From positions 1 through 35,452 of the forward strand of contig JAJPIQ010000065.1 of assembly GCA_021324685.1 (NCBI GenBank): 35,452 nt of DNA. The letters run 5' to 3'. Positions within the stretch are counted from its first letter, which is position 1; every line of letters starts with the position of its first letter. Origin of the DNA: Bacteroidota bacterium (lineage in GTDB: Bacteria; Bacteroidota; Ignavibacteria; Palsa-1295). Below the pieces are notes generated by a model. The model was not told where the DNA came from and made no database searches. It saw only the letters and a list, made by a program, of their open reading frames with translations. Shown here piece after piece: positions 17,357-25,165 of this stretch. The position numbers and the translations under genes are program-made.

Positions 17357-17432
17357 ATAAAAGGTCGAAATACCATTTCGGTCAACCGCGCGCGAAAAGT
17401 TTCGAACCTGCGCCAGCGCCTTCACGTTCGTC

Positions 17433-18797
17433 ATGGGAATGGCCCATGTTCAGGAGCGGGTAGTAGCGCGAACGGCGACCGCGAACGGTCCGCAGCAGCG
17501 CGTTCGCCGTGGGCGTCCCGGCTCGTCCGCCCGGCTGCCGCGGTCCGCCAATATCAAGCTCGGCTTGCTGGCCGTCTCGGTGCTCATCGTGCTTGGGACG
17601 CTTTTCTATGCCCATCAGCTCGTCTCACAGCTTCGCCAGCGGGAATTCCTGGTCGTTAAACTTTTTTCCGACGCGGTCAAGTATTATAATAATTCACAAC
17701 AAACGCCCGACGATTCGCTCTACCGCATGATCACGCATTATGCGATGTCGAGCGACGTACCCGTCATACTCACCGACCGGCACGATCACCCGAGCGTGCG
17801 GCATTTTCGCGAAACGAACTGGAACGTTCCGTACGATTCCACGCTCGACTCCGCCCAACAGTTTCGGTTCCTGCGCGAACAAATACGCGAAATGGATGCC
17901 GTGTATCCGCGCATAGCGATTTATTTTCATGATGGAACGACCAATCGTGACGAGATTATTCAATATCTTCATTATGGGAACAGTCTCGTCCTGGGCAAGA
18001 TCGAATCGCTTCCGTACATCCAACTCCTGCTTGGAGCGGTCGTCGTCGTGATCGGGTACCTGAGCTTTAGTTATTTGAAACGGAGCGAGCAATCGAACAT
18101 CTGGGTCGGCATGGCGAAGGAGACGGCCCACCAGTTGGGAACTCCGCTGTCGAGCCTGCTCGGGTGGGCCGAAATGCTGCGGCTTTCTGCCGCCGAGCCA
18201 CCCGAAGTCGAAAAAATTGCCGGGGAGATCGACCGCGACATCGAGCGGCTGAACCGGATCGCCGTTCGATTCTCGAAGATCGGTTCCATTCCCGACTTAA
18301 AAGACGTCAACGTCGTCGAAATCGTGGCCGACGTAATGAATTACTTCGAAGGCCGCATGCCGACTTTACGAAAGAACATTCGGGTAGAACTCATCAGCGA
18401 CGAAGACGAAATTTTGGTCCGCATCAATCGAGAACTCTTTGAATGGGTGATCGAAAACCTGATCAAGAACGCCTACGAAGCCATCGAAGGGACGGAGGGC
18501 GCGATCACGGTGCATATCGCTCGAGGTCACGCGGCCGCCCCGGCGTTACGGAAAGGGTTACAGAAAGGCCCGACCGCTGGAGCGGTTACGATCGACGTGA
18601 CCGATACGGGCAAAGGCATTACGCTACGGAAAAAGAACGATGTTTTTCGGCCGGGCTATTCGACAAAAAAGCGCGGCTGGGGCCTGGGACTCTCGCTCGC
18701 GCGGCGCATCATACAGGAATATCACCACGGCCGGCTTTTCGTGAGAGATTCCCAGCCGGGCAAGGGAACGACGTTTCGAATTCGGTTGCGAACGTAA
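17433..18797 (+). CDS. Membrane sensor histidine kinase (orphan)
   Basis: A 454-residue sensor kinase. A basic N-terminal segment (residues 1-40, arginine-rich) precedes transmembrane helix 1 (about 41-60). An extracytoplasmic sensor region (about 61-193) follows, then transmembrane helix 2 (about 195-213). The dimerisation/phosphoacceptor domain has H233 in KETAHQLGTPLSSL. The ATPase domain shows the N box N342-x3-N346 (ENLIKNAYEAI), the G1 box D391TGKG and the G2 box G415WGLGLSLARRI. The segment from about 363 to 384 between beta strands of the ATPase is an insertion rich in Ala, Gly and Lys. No response regulator is adjacent, so its partner is encoded elsewhere. ATG 17433 and ATG 17439 are both possible starts. 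The stimulus cannot be inferred. Confidence 0.92.
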   Translation: MGMAHVQERVVARTATANGPQQRVRRGRPGSSARLPRSANIKLGLLAVSVLIVLGTLFYAHQLVSQLRQREFLVVKLFSDAVKYYNNSQQTPDDSLYRMITHYAMSSDVPVILTDRHDHPSVRHFRETNWNVPYDSTLDSAQQFRFLREQIREMDAVYPRIAIYFHDGTTNRDEIIQYLHYGNSLVLGKIESLPYIQLLLGAVVVVIGYLSFSYLKRSEQSNIWVGMAKETAHQLGTPLSSLLGWAEMLRLSAAEPPEVEKIAGEIDRDIERLNRIAVRFSKIGSIPDLKDVNVVEIVADVMNYFEGRMPTLRKNIRVELISDEDEILVRINRELFEWVIENLIKNAYEAIEGTEGAITVHIARGHAAAPALRKGLQKGPTAGAVTIDVTDTGKGITLRKKNDVFRPGYSTKKRGWGLGLSLARRIIQEYHHGRLFVRDSQPGKGTTFRIRLRT

Positions 18798-18851
18798 TTC
18801 GCTGTTGCTCGCAGGACGCTCGTTCCCCTCCTCTATCTGAGGAGCGGAGGA

Positions 18852-19616
18852 TTACAACTCCTCGTACATCCTTCTCATTTTTTTCAGGTCTTCCCAGGCG
18901 CCGTGTTTCCAGTCGGGATTGCGGAGCAGCGCGGCCGGATGATAGGTCACGATCACGGAAATGCCGCAAAAATCGAAGACCTGGCCCCGCATGCGTCCGA
19001 GCGACTCGTTCATTTTGAGCAAATTCGTTCCGGCAATGCGGCCGAGGCACAGAATGATCTTCGGCTTAACGATCGAGATCTGTTTCCAGAGGTACGGCTC
19101 GCAGGCTTCGACTTCGTCCGGCTTGGGATCGCGGTTGTTCGGCGGCCGCGATTTGAGAATATTCGCGATATAGACCTCCTCGCGCTTGAATTCGACCGCG
19201 GCGAGCATTTTGTTCAGTAACTGCCCGGCACGTCCTACAAATGGTTCCCCCTGCTTATCCTCGTCGGCCCCCGGCGCTTCGCCGATCACCATGACTTTCG
19301 CGTTCGGGTTCCCAACGCCGAAGACGAACTTCGTGCGGGTCTCTCCCAGGCGGCATTTCTGGCATTGGTTGATTTTCGATTCGAGTTCCTCCAGCGTTTT
19401 CGCGGTGTACCACGGCTCGTTGCGATGGACCTGTAATTTTTCTTCGAGGAGACCGATCGCAATGGAAGGTTGCGGTCCGGCAGCCGCAGCCGGGGCTTCG
19501 GAGACCGGCGCTTTGGCTGGGACGTAAGAGATGACATCGCCGAACCGGGCGGCTTGTTCTTTGACAAAGCGTTCGAGTTCGGCGGCGAGATCGTGTTCGG
19601 AAGGTGTTTTGCTCAT
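18852..19616 (-). CDS. Family 4 uracil-DNA glycosylase
   Basis: Removes uracil from DNA to start base-excision repair. The 254 residues include an N-terminal extension of about 80 residues of low complexity (Ala/Pro-rich near 35-50). Motif 1 is G112[19 protein letters not shown], and the C-terminal motif is H226PAALLRNP. Family 4 enzymes carry a 4Fe-4S cluster held by four cysteines. Here C85 and C88 ([10 protein letters not shown]) and C172 (ACEPYLW) are present, but the position 16 residues before C172, usually Cys in KCRPP, is S156 (LKSRPPNNR). C190 nearby might or might not compensate. The start overlaps the stop of the upstream gene as ATGA, so it is translated together with the PrnB-like gene. 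Confidence 0.93.
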   Translation of the reverse strand: MSKTPSEHDLAAELERFVKEQAARFGDVISYVPAKAPVSEAPAAAAGPQPSIAIGLLEEKLQVHRNEPWYTAKTLEELESKINQCQKCRLGETRTKFVFGVGNPNAKVMVIGEAPGADEDKQGEPFVGRAGQLLNKMLAAVEFKREEVYIANILKSRPPNNRDPKPDEVEACEPYLWKQISIVKPKIILCLGRIAGTNLLKMNESLGRMRGQVFDFCGISVIVTYHPAALLRNPDWKHGAWEDLKKMRRMYEEL

Positions 19617-20815
19617 GCCGTGGTGCGTTCGCGTTCGGAGTGGAATAATTCAGGATAGAGGCGTTCGAGATCGTTCTTTACGTTCTCGCGTTCGGCATTC
19701 AGGCCATCGCGGAGGAACGTGACAATATTCGTTCCGGCAGAACCGATCTGCTCGCCCGCGGCATTCTTTGGAACATGCCGCCGGGCCAGCTGCCAATGAA
19801 CGTTCGAGGCCGCGAGATAATGCTTCATAACCTCGCGTAGCGTGCGTGCAAGTTCCAATTGTTCGGCCCCGGAAAAGCGTTTCCGGATCGCGAGGAGGAG
19901 CGTATCGTTCGTACGCTCGATCGCATCGGTCGTTTGCACCAGTTCCTCATAGTCCTCCGGCAAAAAATATTTCGGGTGTAAGTATCGGCCGGAGTCGAAC
20001 TCGTAGCGAACCATGTCGGCACTCGTTCGTACGGCGGGAGGGTACCGCCGCTCCCCGCTCGTCCCTTCGAAGGAACGTTCGAAGACGCCTTTCAAATCGA
20101 CACCGAGGAGCAGATCGATCATATAGGGCCACGGTTGATCGCCGGCGTTGACGCCGCGTAAGGTTTTCCCGGCGATCTCCACAGCACCAAAGTACTGCGT
20201 AATGAACCGGAATTCTTCGCCGCCCGGCGTTTGGAGCAGCATCGAGTTCCCGTGCGAAATTTTCCGGAACGAGGTAACGGCGAGGTCCAGCAGCGAATGG
20301 AGGGATGCGTAATGTGCATTCCCCGTTTCGAGCATCCGGTACGCCTTCCAGAGCGCCTTCGCGGCATGCGTATATTGGAGCGTTCCCTCCTTGTTAATGC
20401 GGATAAACGCGGTCTCGTATTCGAGCGGACGGAACTGCGCGAAGCGGCCACGCAGGTCCGGAAGTTCGGGATTGTAAAATAAATAAAACACTGAAAGGAA
20501 CCGGTGCTCGACGCCAATGCGCGAGGCGAATTCCAGGACCATCGATTCTATCTCATTCACTTCCGCACTGACGTCGTGCGAGCGCGCCGGATGAGAGAGC
20601 GCGTGATGCCAGAGCGCGCTGTGCACCATCGTGAGGTACGTGTAAAGCTCTCGCTCGTGCGCTCTCGGCTCTTTTTCAATGTGGCGGCACAGGGCGAGGG
20701 ATTCGTGCAACAGGGTGGAAAGATCGTCCGTGTTTCCATCGTCGATCGATTTATTGAGATCGGGAAAGCGTCCGCGCATCCAGTCGCGGTAGTCAGCGGG
20801 CGAGTCGTGATGCAT
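19613..20815 (-). CDS. PrnB/IDO-like heme-dioxygenase superfamily protein
   Basis: A 400-residue, mostly helical protein. Two segments match my memory of PrnB (the pyrrolnitrin enzyme of the tryptophan/indoleamine dioxygenase superfamily). One is FxAVEIAGKTLRGVNAGDQP...MIDLLLG, where PrnB has a similar I-x-G-x4-G-x2-A-x3-P pattern. The other is H340WQLARRHV followed by GEQIGSAG, equivalent to PrnB's proximal heme histidine region and its GPEIGSGG. H340 is therefore the predicted heme ligand. True PrnB acts on 7-chlorotryptophan; no other pyrrolnitrin genes are here, so the substrate is probably different. The gene sits 17 nt after lat and overlaps the UDG gene by 4 nt. A TTG four codons upstream (20827) is an alternative start. 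The superfamily call comes from remembered motifs, not a search. Confidence 0.62.
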   Translation of the reverse strand: MHHDSPADYRDWMRGRFPDLNKSIDDGNTDDLSTLLHESLALCRHIEKEPRAHERELYTYLTMVHSALWHHALSHPARSHDVSAEVNEIESMVLEFASRIGVEHRFLSVFYLFYNPELPDLRGRFAQFRPLEYETAFIRINKEGTLQYTHAAKALWKAYRMLETGNAHYASLHSLLDLAVTSFRKISHGNSMLLQTPGGEEFRFITQYFGAVEIAGKTLRGVNAGDQPWPYMIDLLLGVDLKGVFERSFEGTSGERRYPPAVRTSADMVRYEFDSGRYLHPKYFLPEDYEELVQTTDAIERTNDTLLLAIRKRFSGAEQLELARTLREVMKHYLAASNVHWQLARRHVPKNAAGEQIGSAGTNIVTFLRDGLNAERENVKNDLERLYPELFHSERERTTA

Positions 20816-20832
20816 GGGAGCAGGCAATCGGG

Positions 20833-22239
20833 TTAATAATCGCGGAGGCTCAGCTCTTTTAATTGTTCCCGAATGATCGTGAGGCCGATCGAAAGTTCAT
20901 CGCGCGTGATCGTGAGCGGCGGTCGAAAACGAATCGAGCGATCGCCGGCCCCGATCAGGATCAGACCTTCCTCGTAACATTTCTGTTTCAGCAGGTCGCG
21001 CATTTGCGCTTCGGCGAGATCGAACGCGCACAGGAGTCCGCGGCCGCGCGCCTCGAAGACCAGCGAAGGAAATTCTTCCTGGATCTTTTCGATCTCGGCA
21101 AGTAAAAATTCCCCCTGCACACGCGCATTGTTCACGAGCTGGTCTTCCTCCACGATCTCGAAGTAGCGTTTGGAACGGACCATGTCGACCAGGTTCCCAC
21201 CCCACGTCGAATTGATCCGGCTCGGTTTCTGAAATACATTTTCGAGCACTTCATCGACGCGTTTCGAAGCGAGGATGCCACAGACCTGCGTTTTCTTGCC
21301 AAAGCTCATAATGTCCGGCTCGACAAAATGCTGGTGCGCCCACATTTTGCCGGTGAGTCCCACGCCGGTTTGTACTTCGTCGAAGATGAGCATTGCATCG
21401 TTCTCGTCGGCGAGCAGGCGGAGCGTCCTTAAAAATTCCGCACTGAAATGGTGGTCGCCGCCTTCGGCCTGGATCGGCTCGATAATGATGGCGGCAATAT
21501 CGTCGGGATTATTGATGAAGGCTTCTTTTATTTGCTGAATGGCGCGGGCTTCGTCCTGCCGCGCGCGTTCCAGATTATCGGGAGTGAGCGGAAAATGGAG
21601 GTAGGGAGAGTCGACGCGCGGCCAGTCTCGAAATTTCGGGAAGTACAGCGTTTTGTTCGGGTCGGTATTCGTCAGCGACATGGTATATCCCGAACGGCCA
21701 TGGAACGCATACCGGAAGTGGAGTACGAGGCGGCCGCGCTCGGTCGTATATCCATGCGTAAAGTTCTTTCGGACCTTCCAGTCGAACGCGGTCTTAAGCG
21801 CATTTTCGACGGCCAATGCGCCGCCCTCGATGAGGAAAAGGTGCGGAAGATAGTCGGGCATGGCGATGCGCGCGAACGTCTCGACAAATTCGGCCATTTC
21901 GACGGTGTACGCATCGGAACTCGACGGCTTGTTGACCGCTGCGCGCATGAGCGCTTCCTGAAATTCGGGCTCGAACATCTTTGGATGGTTGAGCCCGATG
22001 GGAGACGAACCAAAAAATGTGAAAAAATCGAGATAACGCTTTCCGCTGCGAGCATCTTCGATCCAGGAGCCTTTTGATTTTTTGAGATCGACCACAAGGT
22101 CCAGCCCATCGGCCAGCATGTGCCCGACGAGGGTTTCATGCACACGGGCAGGAGCAATATGAACCGGCTCGAAACGACGATGCGCCTGCCCATTGGTGGC
22201 AAAATCGGCGATGTTCTTTCTTTCGCGCGCTTCGTTCAT
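20833..22239 (-). CDS. lat: L-lysine 6-transaminase (lysine epsilon-aminotransferase)
   Basis: Class III PLP aminotransferase that moves the epsilon-amino group of L-lysine to 2-oxoglutarate, giving allysine, which cyclises to piperideine-6-carboxylate. The 468 residues are close to the expected length. Residues forming the active site are visible: D287 and Q290 in FDEVQTGVG, which contact the pyridine ring and O3', and the Schiff-base lysine K315 in SFGKKTQVCG. The TQVCG and INSTWGGNLVDMVR phrases are characteristic of Lat rather than ornithine or GABA transaminases. It is the first gene of a minus-strand operon with the PrnB-like and UDG genes, divergent from ispE across 50 nt. No beta-lactam genes are nearby, so lysine catabolism or another alpha-aminoadipate route is more likely. 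Confidence 0.92.
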   Translation of the reverse strand: MNEARERKNIADFATNGQAHRRFEPVHIAPARVHETLVGHMLADGLDLVVDLKKSKGSWIEDARSGKRYLDFFTFFGSSPIGLNHPKMFEPEFQEALMRAAVNKPSSSDAYTVEMAEFVETFARIAMPDYLPHLFLIEGGALAVENALKTAFDWKVRKNFTHGYTTERGRLVLHFRYAFHGRSGYTMSLTNTDPNKTLYFPKFRDWPRVDSPYLHFPLTPDNLERARQDEARAIQQIKEAFINNPDDIAAIIIEPIQAEGGDHHFSAEFLRTLRLLADENDAMLIFDEVQTGVGLTGKMWAHQHFVEPDIMSFGKKTQVCGILASKRVDEVLENVFQKPSRINSTWGGNLVDMVRSKRYFEIVEEDQLVNNARVQGEFLLAEIEKIQEEFPSLVFEARGRGLLCAFDLAEAQMRDLLKQKCYEEGLILIGAGDRSIRFRPPLTITRDELSIGLTIIREQLKELSLRDY

Positions 22240-22289
22240 GACTGCTGATTGAACAAAGCTTATACCCTGAATCGTTTAGAACGACCTTC

Positions 22290-23123
22290 ATGATCGCCCA
22301 CTCGAAAATCAATCTCGGCCTCGAAGTTCTGCACAAGCGCACCGATGGATACCACGAGATCAACACTGTCTTTTACCGTGTCCGTGAACCGCACGACGAA
22401 CTTCAGATAACGCGCGGTGGCTTTTTTCGCTTTACGCTCTCTGGTGCCGAACTTCCGGCGGACGAATCGAACCTCGTACTCCGTGCGGCACACGCGTTCG
22501 AACGCTGGACCGAACGGCCGCTGCCCCCGGTGCACATGCACCTTCATAAACAGATCCCGATGGGCGCGGGACTGGGCGGAGGGTCGAGCGATGCCGCCGC
22601 AATGTTCGCGTTCTTAAGCGAGGAACACCGTTTGAATGAAGCGGAGCGAAGGGAACTCATTCGCTTTTCGGCGAACACCGGGGCGGACGTTCCCTTCTTC
22701 CTTTCGGGCTCGCGCGCGGCAGTAGCCCATGGTATCGGTGAAATCTTGGAACCGATCGCGCTCGAAATTCCCGCTTCTATACTCATTGTGATCGATCCCG
22801 GGATCCAGAGCTCGACCCGCGAAGCCTATGCGGCGCTCTCGCCGGAAGTCGGACGGCGCGGAACGAATTACGCCGAATTTTTCCGCAAACCGCCGGCCCT
22901 GCGCCAATGGCGGGAACACTTATGTAACGATTTCGAGCCGGACGTCTTTCGCCGCTATCCGAAACTTGCGCAAATAAAGCAACAGCTGTATCGTGAAGGC
23001 GCGGCCTTCGCCCTGCTCAGTGGATCGGGATCGGCGTTGTTTGGACTCTTCGAAGACACTCAAAAAGGCGAGCACGCCAAACACACCTTCGAAGCGGAAG
23101 GCTTGCTCGCATGGTTAAGCTAA
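22290..23123 (+). CDS. ispE: 4-diphosphocytidyl-2-C-methyl-D-erythritol kinase
   Basis: GHMP kinase that phosphorylates CDP-methylerythritol in the non-mevalonate (MEP) isoprenoid pathway, in the cytoplasm. The 277 residues are typical. Visible motifs are K6INLGL near the start (catalytic lysine), the ATP loop PMGAGLGGGSSDAAA at about residues 90-104, D133 in GADVPFFL (catalytic base), and LLSGSGSALFG in the C-terminal domain. The 3' end overlaps the convergent purB by 9 nt, and the start is 50 nt from the divergent lat start, so both flanks are tightly packed. Confidence 0.96.
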   Translation: MIAHSKINLGLEVLHKRTDGYHEINTVFYRVREPHDELQITRGGFFRFTLSGAELPADESNLVLRAAHAFERWTERPLPPVHMHLHKQIPMGAGLGGGSSDAAAMFAFLSEEHRLNEAERRELIRFSANTGADVPFFLSGSRAAVAHGIGEILEPIALEIPASILIVIDPGIQSSTREAYAALSPEVGRRGTNYAEFFRKPPALRQWREHLCNDFEPDVFRRYPKLAQIKQQLYREGAAFALLSGSGSALFGLFEDTQKGEHAKHTFEAEGLLAWLS

Positions 23124-24431
23124 ACCGACGCGCTCGAAAATATAATCGACGTGCTTCACCGCGGCCCGGGGGTCGAACGCACGGTCCAGGTCCTCCTTTT
23201 TGAGACGGCCCTGAATATCAGGATCTTTTTCGATCAGCGACCGGAACGTAACTTCCGGTTGTGCACCGCTCGCAGCAAGTTCCCACACCTGCATTGCATT
23301 CCGCTGCACGATGCGGTAGGCCTCTTCCCGTGTCAGTCCGCTTTTGGCTAAGAGCAAAAGGATCGGCTGGCTGAAAACGAGGCCGCGTGTAAGGTTCAGA
23401 TTTCGTTGCATGGCCTCGGGATAGACGAACATTGTGCTCACGGTCTTCGTCATCAGGTCGAGCATGTAATCGAGTGCGATGGTCGCGTCGGGTCCGATCA
23501 CGCGCTCCGTCGAAGAATGCGAAATATCGCGTTCGTGCCAGAGCGCGACGTTCTCCATCGCGGTGACCGCATAGCCGCGCAGGAGTCGCGCCAGGCCCGC
23601 CACGCGTTCCATCGTGATCGGATTGCGCTTGTGCGGCATGGCGCTGGAACCTTTTTGGCCCTTCGAAAAGAATTCTTCCGCCTCGCGGACTTCGGTCCGC
23701 TGCAAATGCCGGATTTCGGTCGCCAGTTTTTCGAGACTGGACCCCACGAGCGCGATCGCGGTGAAAAATTCAGCATGCCGGTCCCGCTGGACGATTTGCG
23801 TTGAGATGGGGTCTGCTGCAAGTCCTAATTTTCCGCAAACATATTCTTCGACGCTGGGGTCCAGATGTTCGAAGGTCCCCACCGCCCCGGAAATTTTCCC
23901 GGTGGAAATGGTCTTCACGGCCCGCTCCATTCGTTCCAGGCACCGTTTCAGTTCGGCATGAAAGACGGCCAGTTTCAGGCCGAAGGTCGTCGGTTCGGCA
24001 TGAATGCCGTGCGTTCGGCCAATGATCGGCGTGTATTTAAATTCTTTCGCGCGCTGGCCGAGCGCATCGATCAGTTTTGAGATCGATTCCAGCAGCCGTT
24101 TCCCGGCCTGCATACACTGAACCGAAAAAGCCGTATCGACAACGTCGCTCGAGGTCATTCCCAAATGAATAAAACGCGATTCGGGACCCACCGACTCGGC
24201 GACATTCGTCAGAAAAGCGATCACATCATGCTTCGTTTCCCGCTCGATTTCGTCGATTTTTGCTGCCTGAAATGTAGCTTTCTGCCTTATATTTTTACTT
24301 GTTCCAACGGGAACGTTGCCTAAATCCTCCTGCTTCTCAATAGCGAGGAGTTCTATTTCGAGCCAGATCCGGTACCTGTTTTCGTCGGTCCAGATCGTTC
24401 CCATTTCGGGGCGGGTGTAGCGAGGAATCAT
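23115..24431 (-). CDS. purB: Adenylosuccinate lyase
   Basis: Fumarase/aspartase superfamily enzyme that splits adenylosuccinate to AMP and SAICAR to AICAR, both with release of fumarate, in purine synthesis. The 438 residues match the short bacterial form. The superfamily signature GSSAMPHKRNP lies at 261-271, with the catalytic serine at about 263. Other landmarks are H68 in ETKHDV, the TSSD stretch at 93-96, and H141 in GRTHGIHAEPTT, which supplies the general acid. The ATG at 24431 gives the canonical N terminus MIPRYTRPEMG. Its 3' end overlaps ispE by 9 nt on the opposite strand. Confidence 0.97.
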   Translation of the reverse strand: MIPRYTRPEMGTIWTDENRYRIWLEIELLAIEKQEDLGNVPVGTSKNIRQKATFQAAKIDEIERETKHDVIAFLTNVAESVGPESRFIHLGMTSSDVVDTAFSVQCMQAGKRLLESISKLIDALGQRAKEFKYTPIIGRTHGIHAEPTTFGLKLAVFHAELKRCLERMERAVKTISTGKISGAVGTFEHLDPSVEEYVCGKLGLAADPISTQIVQRDRHAEFFTAIALVGSSLEKLATEIRHLQRTEVREAEEFFSKGQKGSSAMPHKRNPITMERVAGLARLLRGYAVTAMENVALWHERDISHSSTERVIGPDATIALDYMLDLMTKTVSTMFVYPEAMQRNLNLTRGLVFSQPILLLLAKSGLTREEAYRIVQRNAMQVWELAASGAQPEVTFRSLIEKDPDIQGRLKKEDLDRAFDPRAAVKHVDYIFERVGLA

Positions 24432-24612
24432 GTATCGAAAAGTTTGTGAGGCGCTTGTAACACGGGAGCGCCGCGCTTAGTGACAGATCGCTCACGGAAT
24501 CGTACTTTTCCAGCGATAGTTGAATGTTCTGTAGGAGGCACATTCAGCTTTTGCATGACTCGTCCAGGTTTTCGGTCGTGCCGAAAAGTTCACACATCGG
24601 CGCATCGTTAGA

Positions 24613-25077
24613 ATGCGCCAAAGGAGACTGTTCTTTATGTTAGCGACAATAGTACTTGCAGCTTCGCTGGCGACTTCGCCGGCCGGGGCTAAACTTCCCG
24701 CCCACGCCACCCCTGCGATTTCCGCACCATCGACCGCACCGGTTGCTGCTGCTCCGATCACCTCACCGTCGATCGTGCCGGTTGCTTCGCAGTCGGTTGT
24801 TTCCGCGCCGGTTGCTTCGCAGTCGGTTGTTTCCGCGCCGGTTGCTTCGCAGTCGGTTGCTTCCGTGCCGGTTGCTTCGCAGTCGGTTGCACCAATGGTA
24901 TCTTCTGAGATTGCGGTCACGCTGCATTCGATGACTCCGGAGGAGCAGAAAATCTATCCCGGTCGCCAGAATTGGGACAAGACCGAATGGTACGAAGCGC
25001 AAATGAAGAGCGCCAAGATCGTCATTCTTCCCGAACATGTGGACGAATGGCACAACGGCGGCCTGGAGATCGCTTAA
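24613..25077 (+). CDS. Small secreted protein with VASQS tandem repeats
   Basis: A 154-residue protein I do not recognise. A signal peptide (hydrophobic core LATIVLAASLATS, cleavage near AGA) is followed by a low-complexity Ala/Pro/Ser/Val region (about 30-95). This contains four PVASQSV units encoded by near-identical 30-bp DNA repeats. The C-terminal 55 residues are non-repetitive and look folded or helical (MTPEEQKIYPGRQNWDKTEW, ending EWHNGGLEIA), with several Trp. Two starts are possible. ATG 24613 gives a basic n-region MRQRR. ATG 24637 has AAGGAG 10 nt upstream. The first ATG lies in the right arm of a small hairpin (GGCGCAT, 7 nt, ATGCGCC), which might control initiation. A clear terminator follows. 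Confidence 0.8.
   Translation: MRQRRLFFMLATIVLAASLATSPAGAKLPAHATPAISAPSTAPVAAAPITSPSIVPVASQSVVSAPVASQSVVSAPVASQSVASVPVASQSVAPMVSSEIAVTLHSMTPEEQKIYPGRQNWDKTEWYEAQMKSAKIVILPEHVDEWHNGGLEIA
24781..24890 (+). repeat. Perfect-phase 30-bp tandem repeats
   Basis: Copies start at 24781, 24811, 24841 and 24871. The first two are identical and the later ones differ by one or a few bases; the fourth is partial. Each codes for ten residues containing VASQSV. The 30-bp period preserves frame, so slippage would change repeat number without breaking the protein. Confidence 0.92.
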
Positions 25078-25094
25078 CAACTTTCTGAATGCCG

Positions 25095-25114
25095 CGCATG
25101 AACGCGTTCATGCG
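25095..25114. repeat. Perfect 20-bp palindrome
   Basis: CGCATGAACG/CGTTCATGCG reads identically on both strands, with no spacer. It sits between the stop at 25077 and the terminator stem. It may form part of the terminator, a cruciform or a protein site. Confidence 0.8.
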
Positions 25115-25146
25115 AAAAGCCTCGCTCCTTCGAGCGGGGCTTTTTT
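25115..25146 (+). terminator. Intrinsic terminator of the VASQS gene
   Basis: AAAAGCCTCGCTC, loop CTTC, GAGCGGGGC then TTTTTT: a GC-rich stem with one G-T pair followed by a six-T run. This is a textbook rho-independent terminator on the plus strand, just before the SDR gene. Confidence 0.9.
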
Positions 25147-25165
25147 ATTGCCGTAAATTTGTGCG

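Noticed and set aside
24569-24587. TTTTCGG, TCGTG, CCGAAAA hairpin as a terminator
   Set aside because: The stem is short and lies upstream of both flanking genes' starts, where a terminator is not expected; it may be chance.
24492-24920. Minus-strand frame coding TDCEATGAET repeats
   Set aside because: It is opposite the 30-bp repeats of the VASQS gene, lacks a signal peptide and has no upstream start signals.
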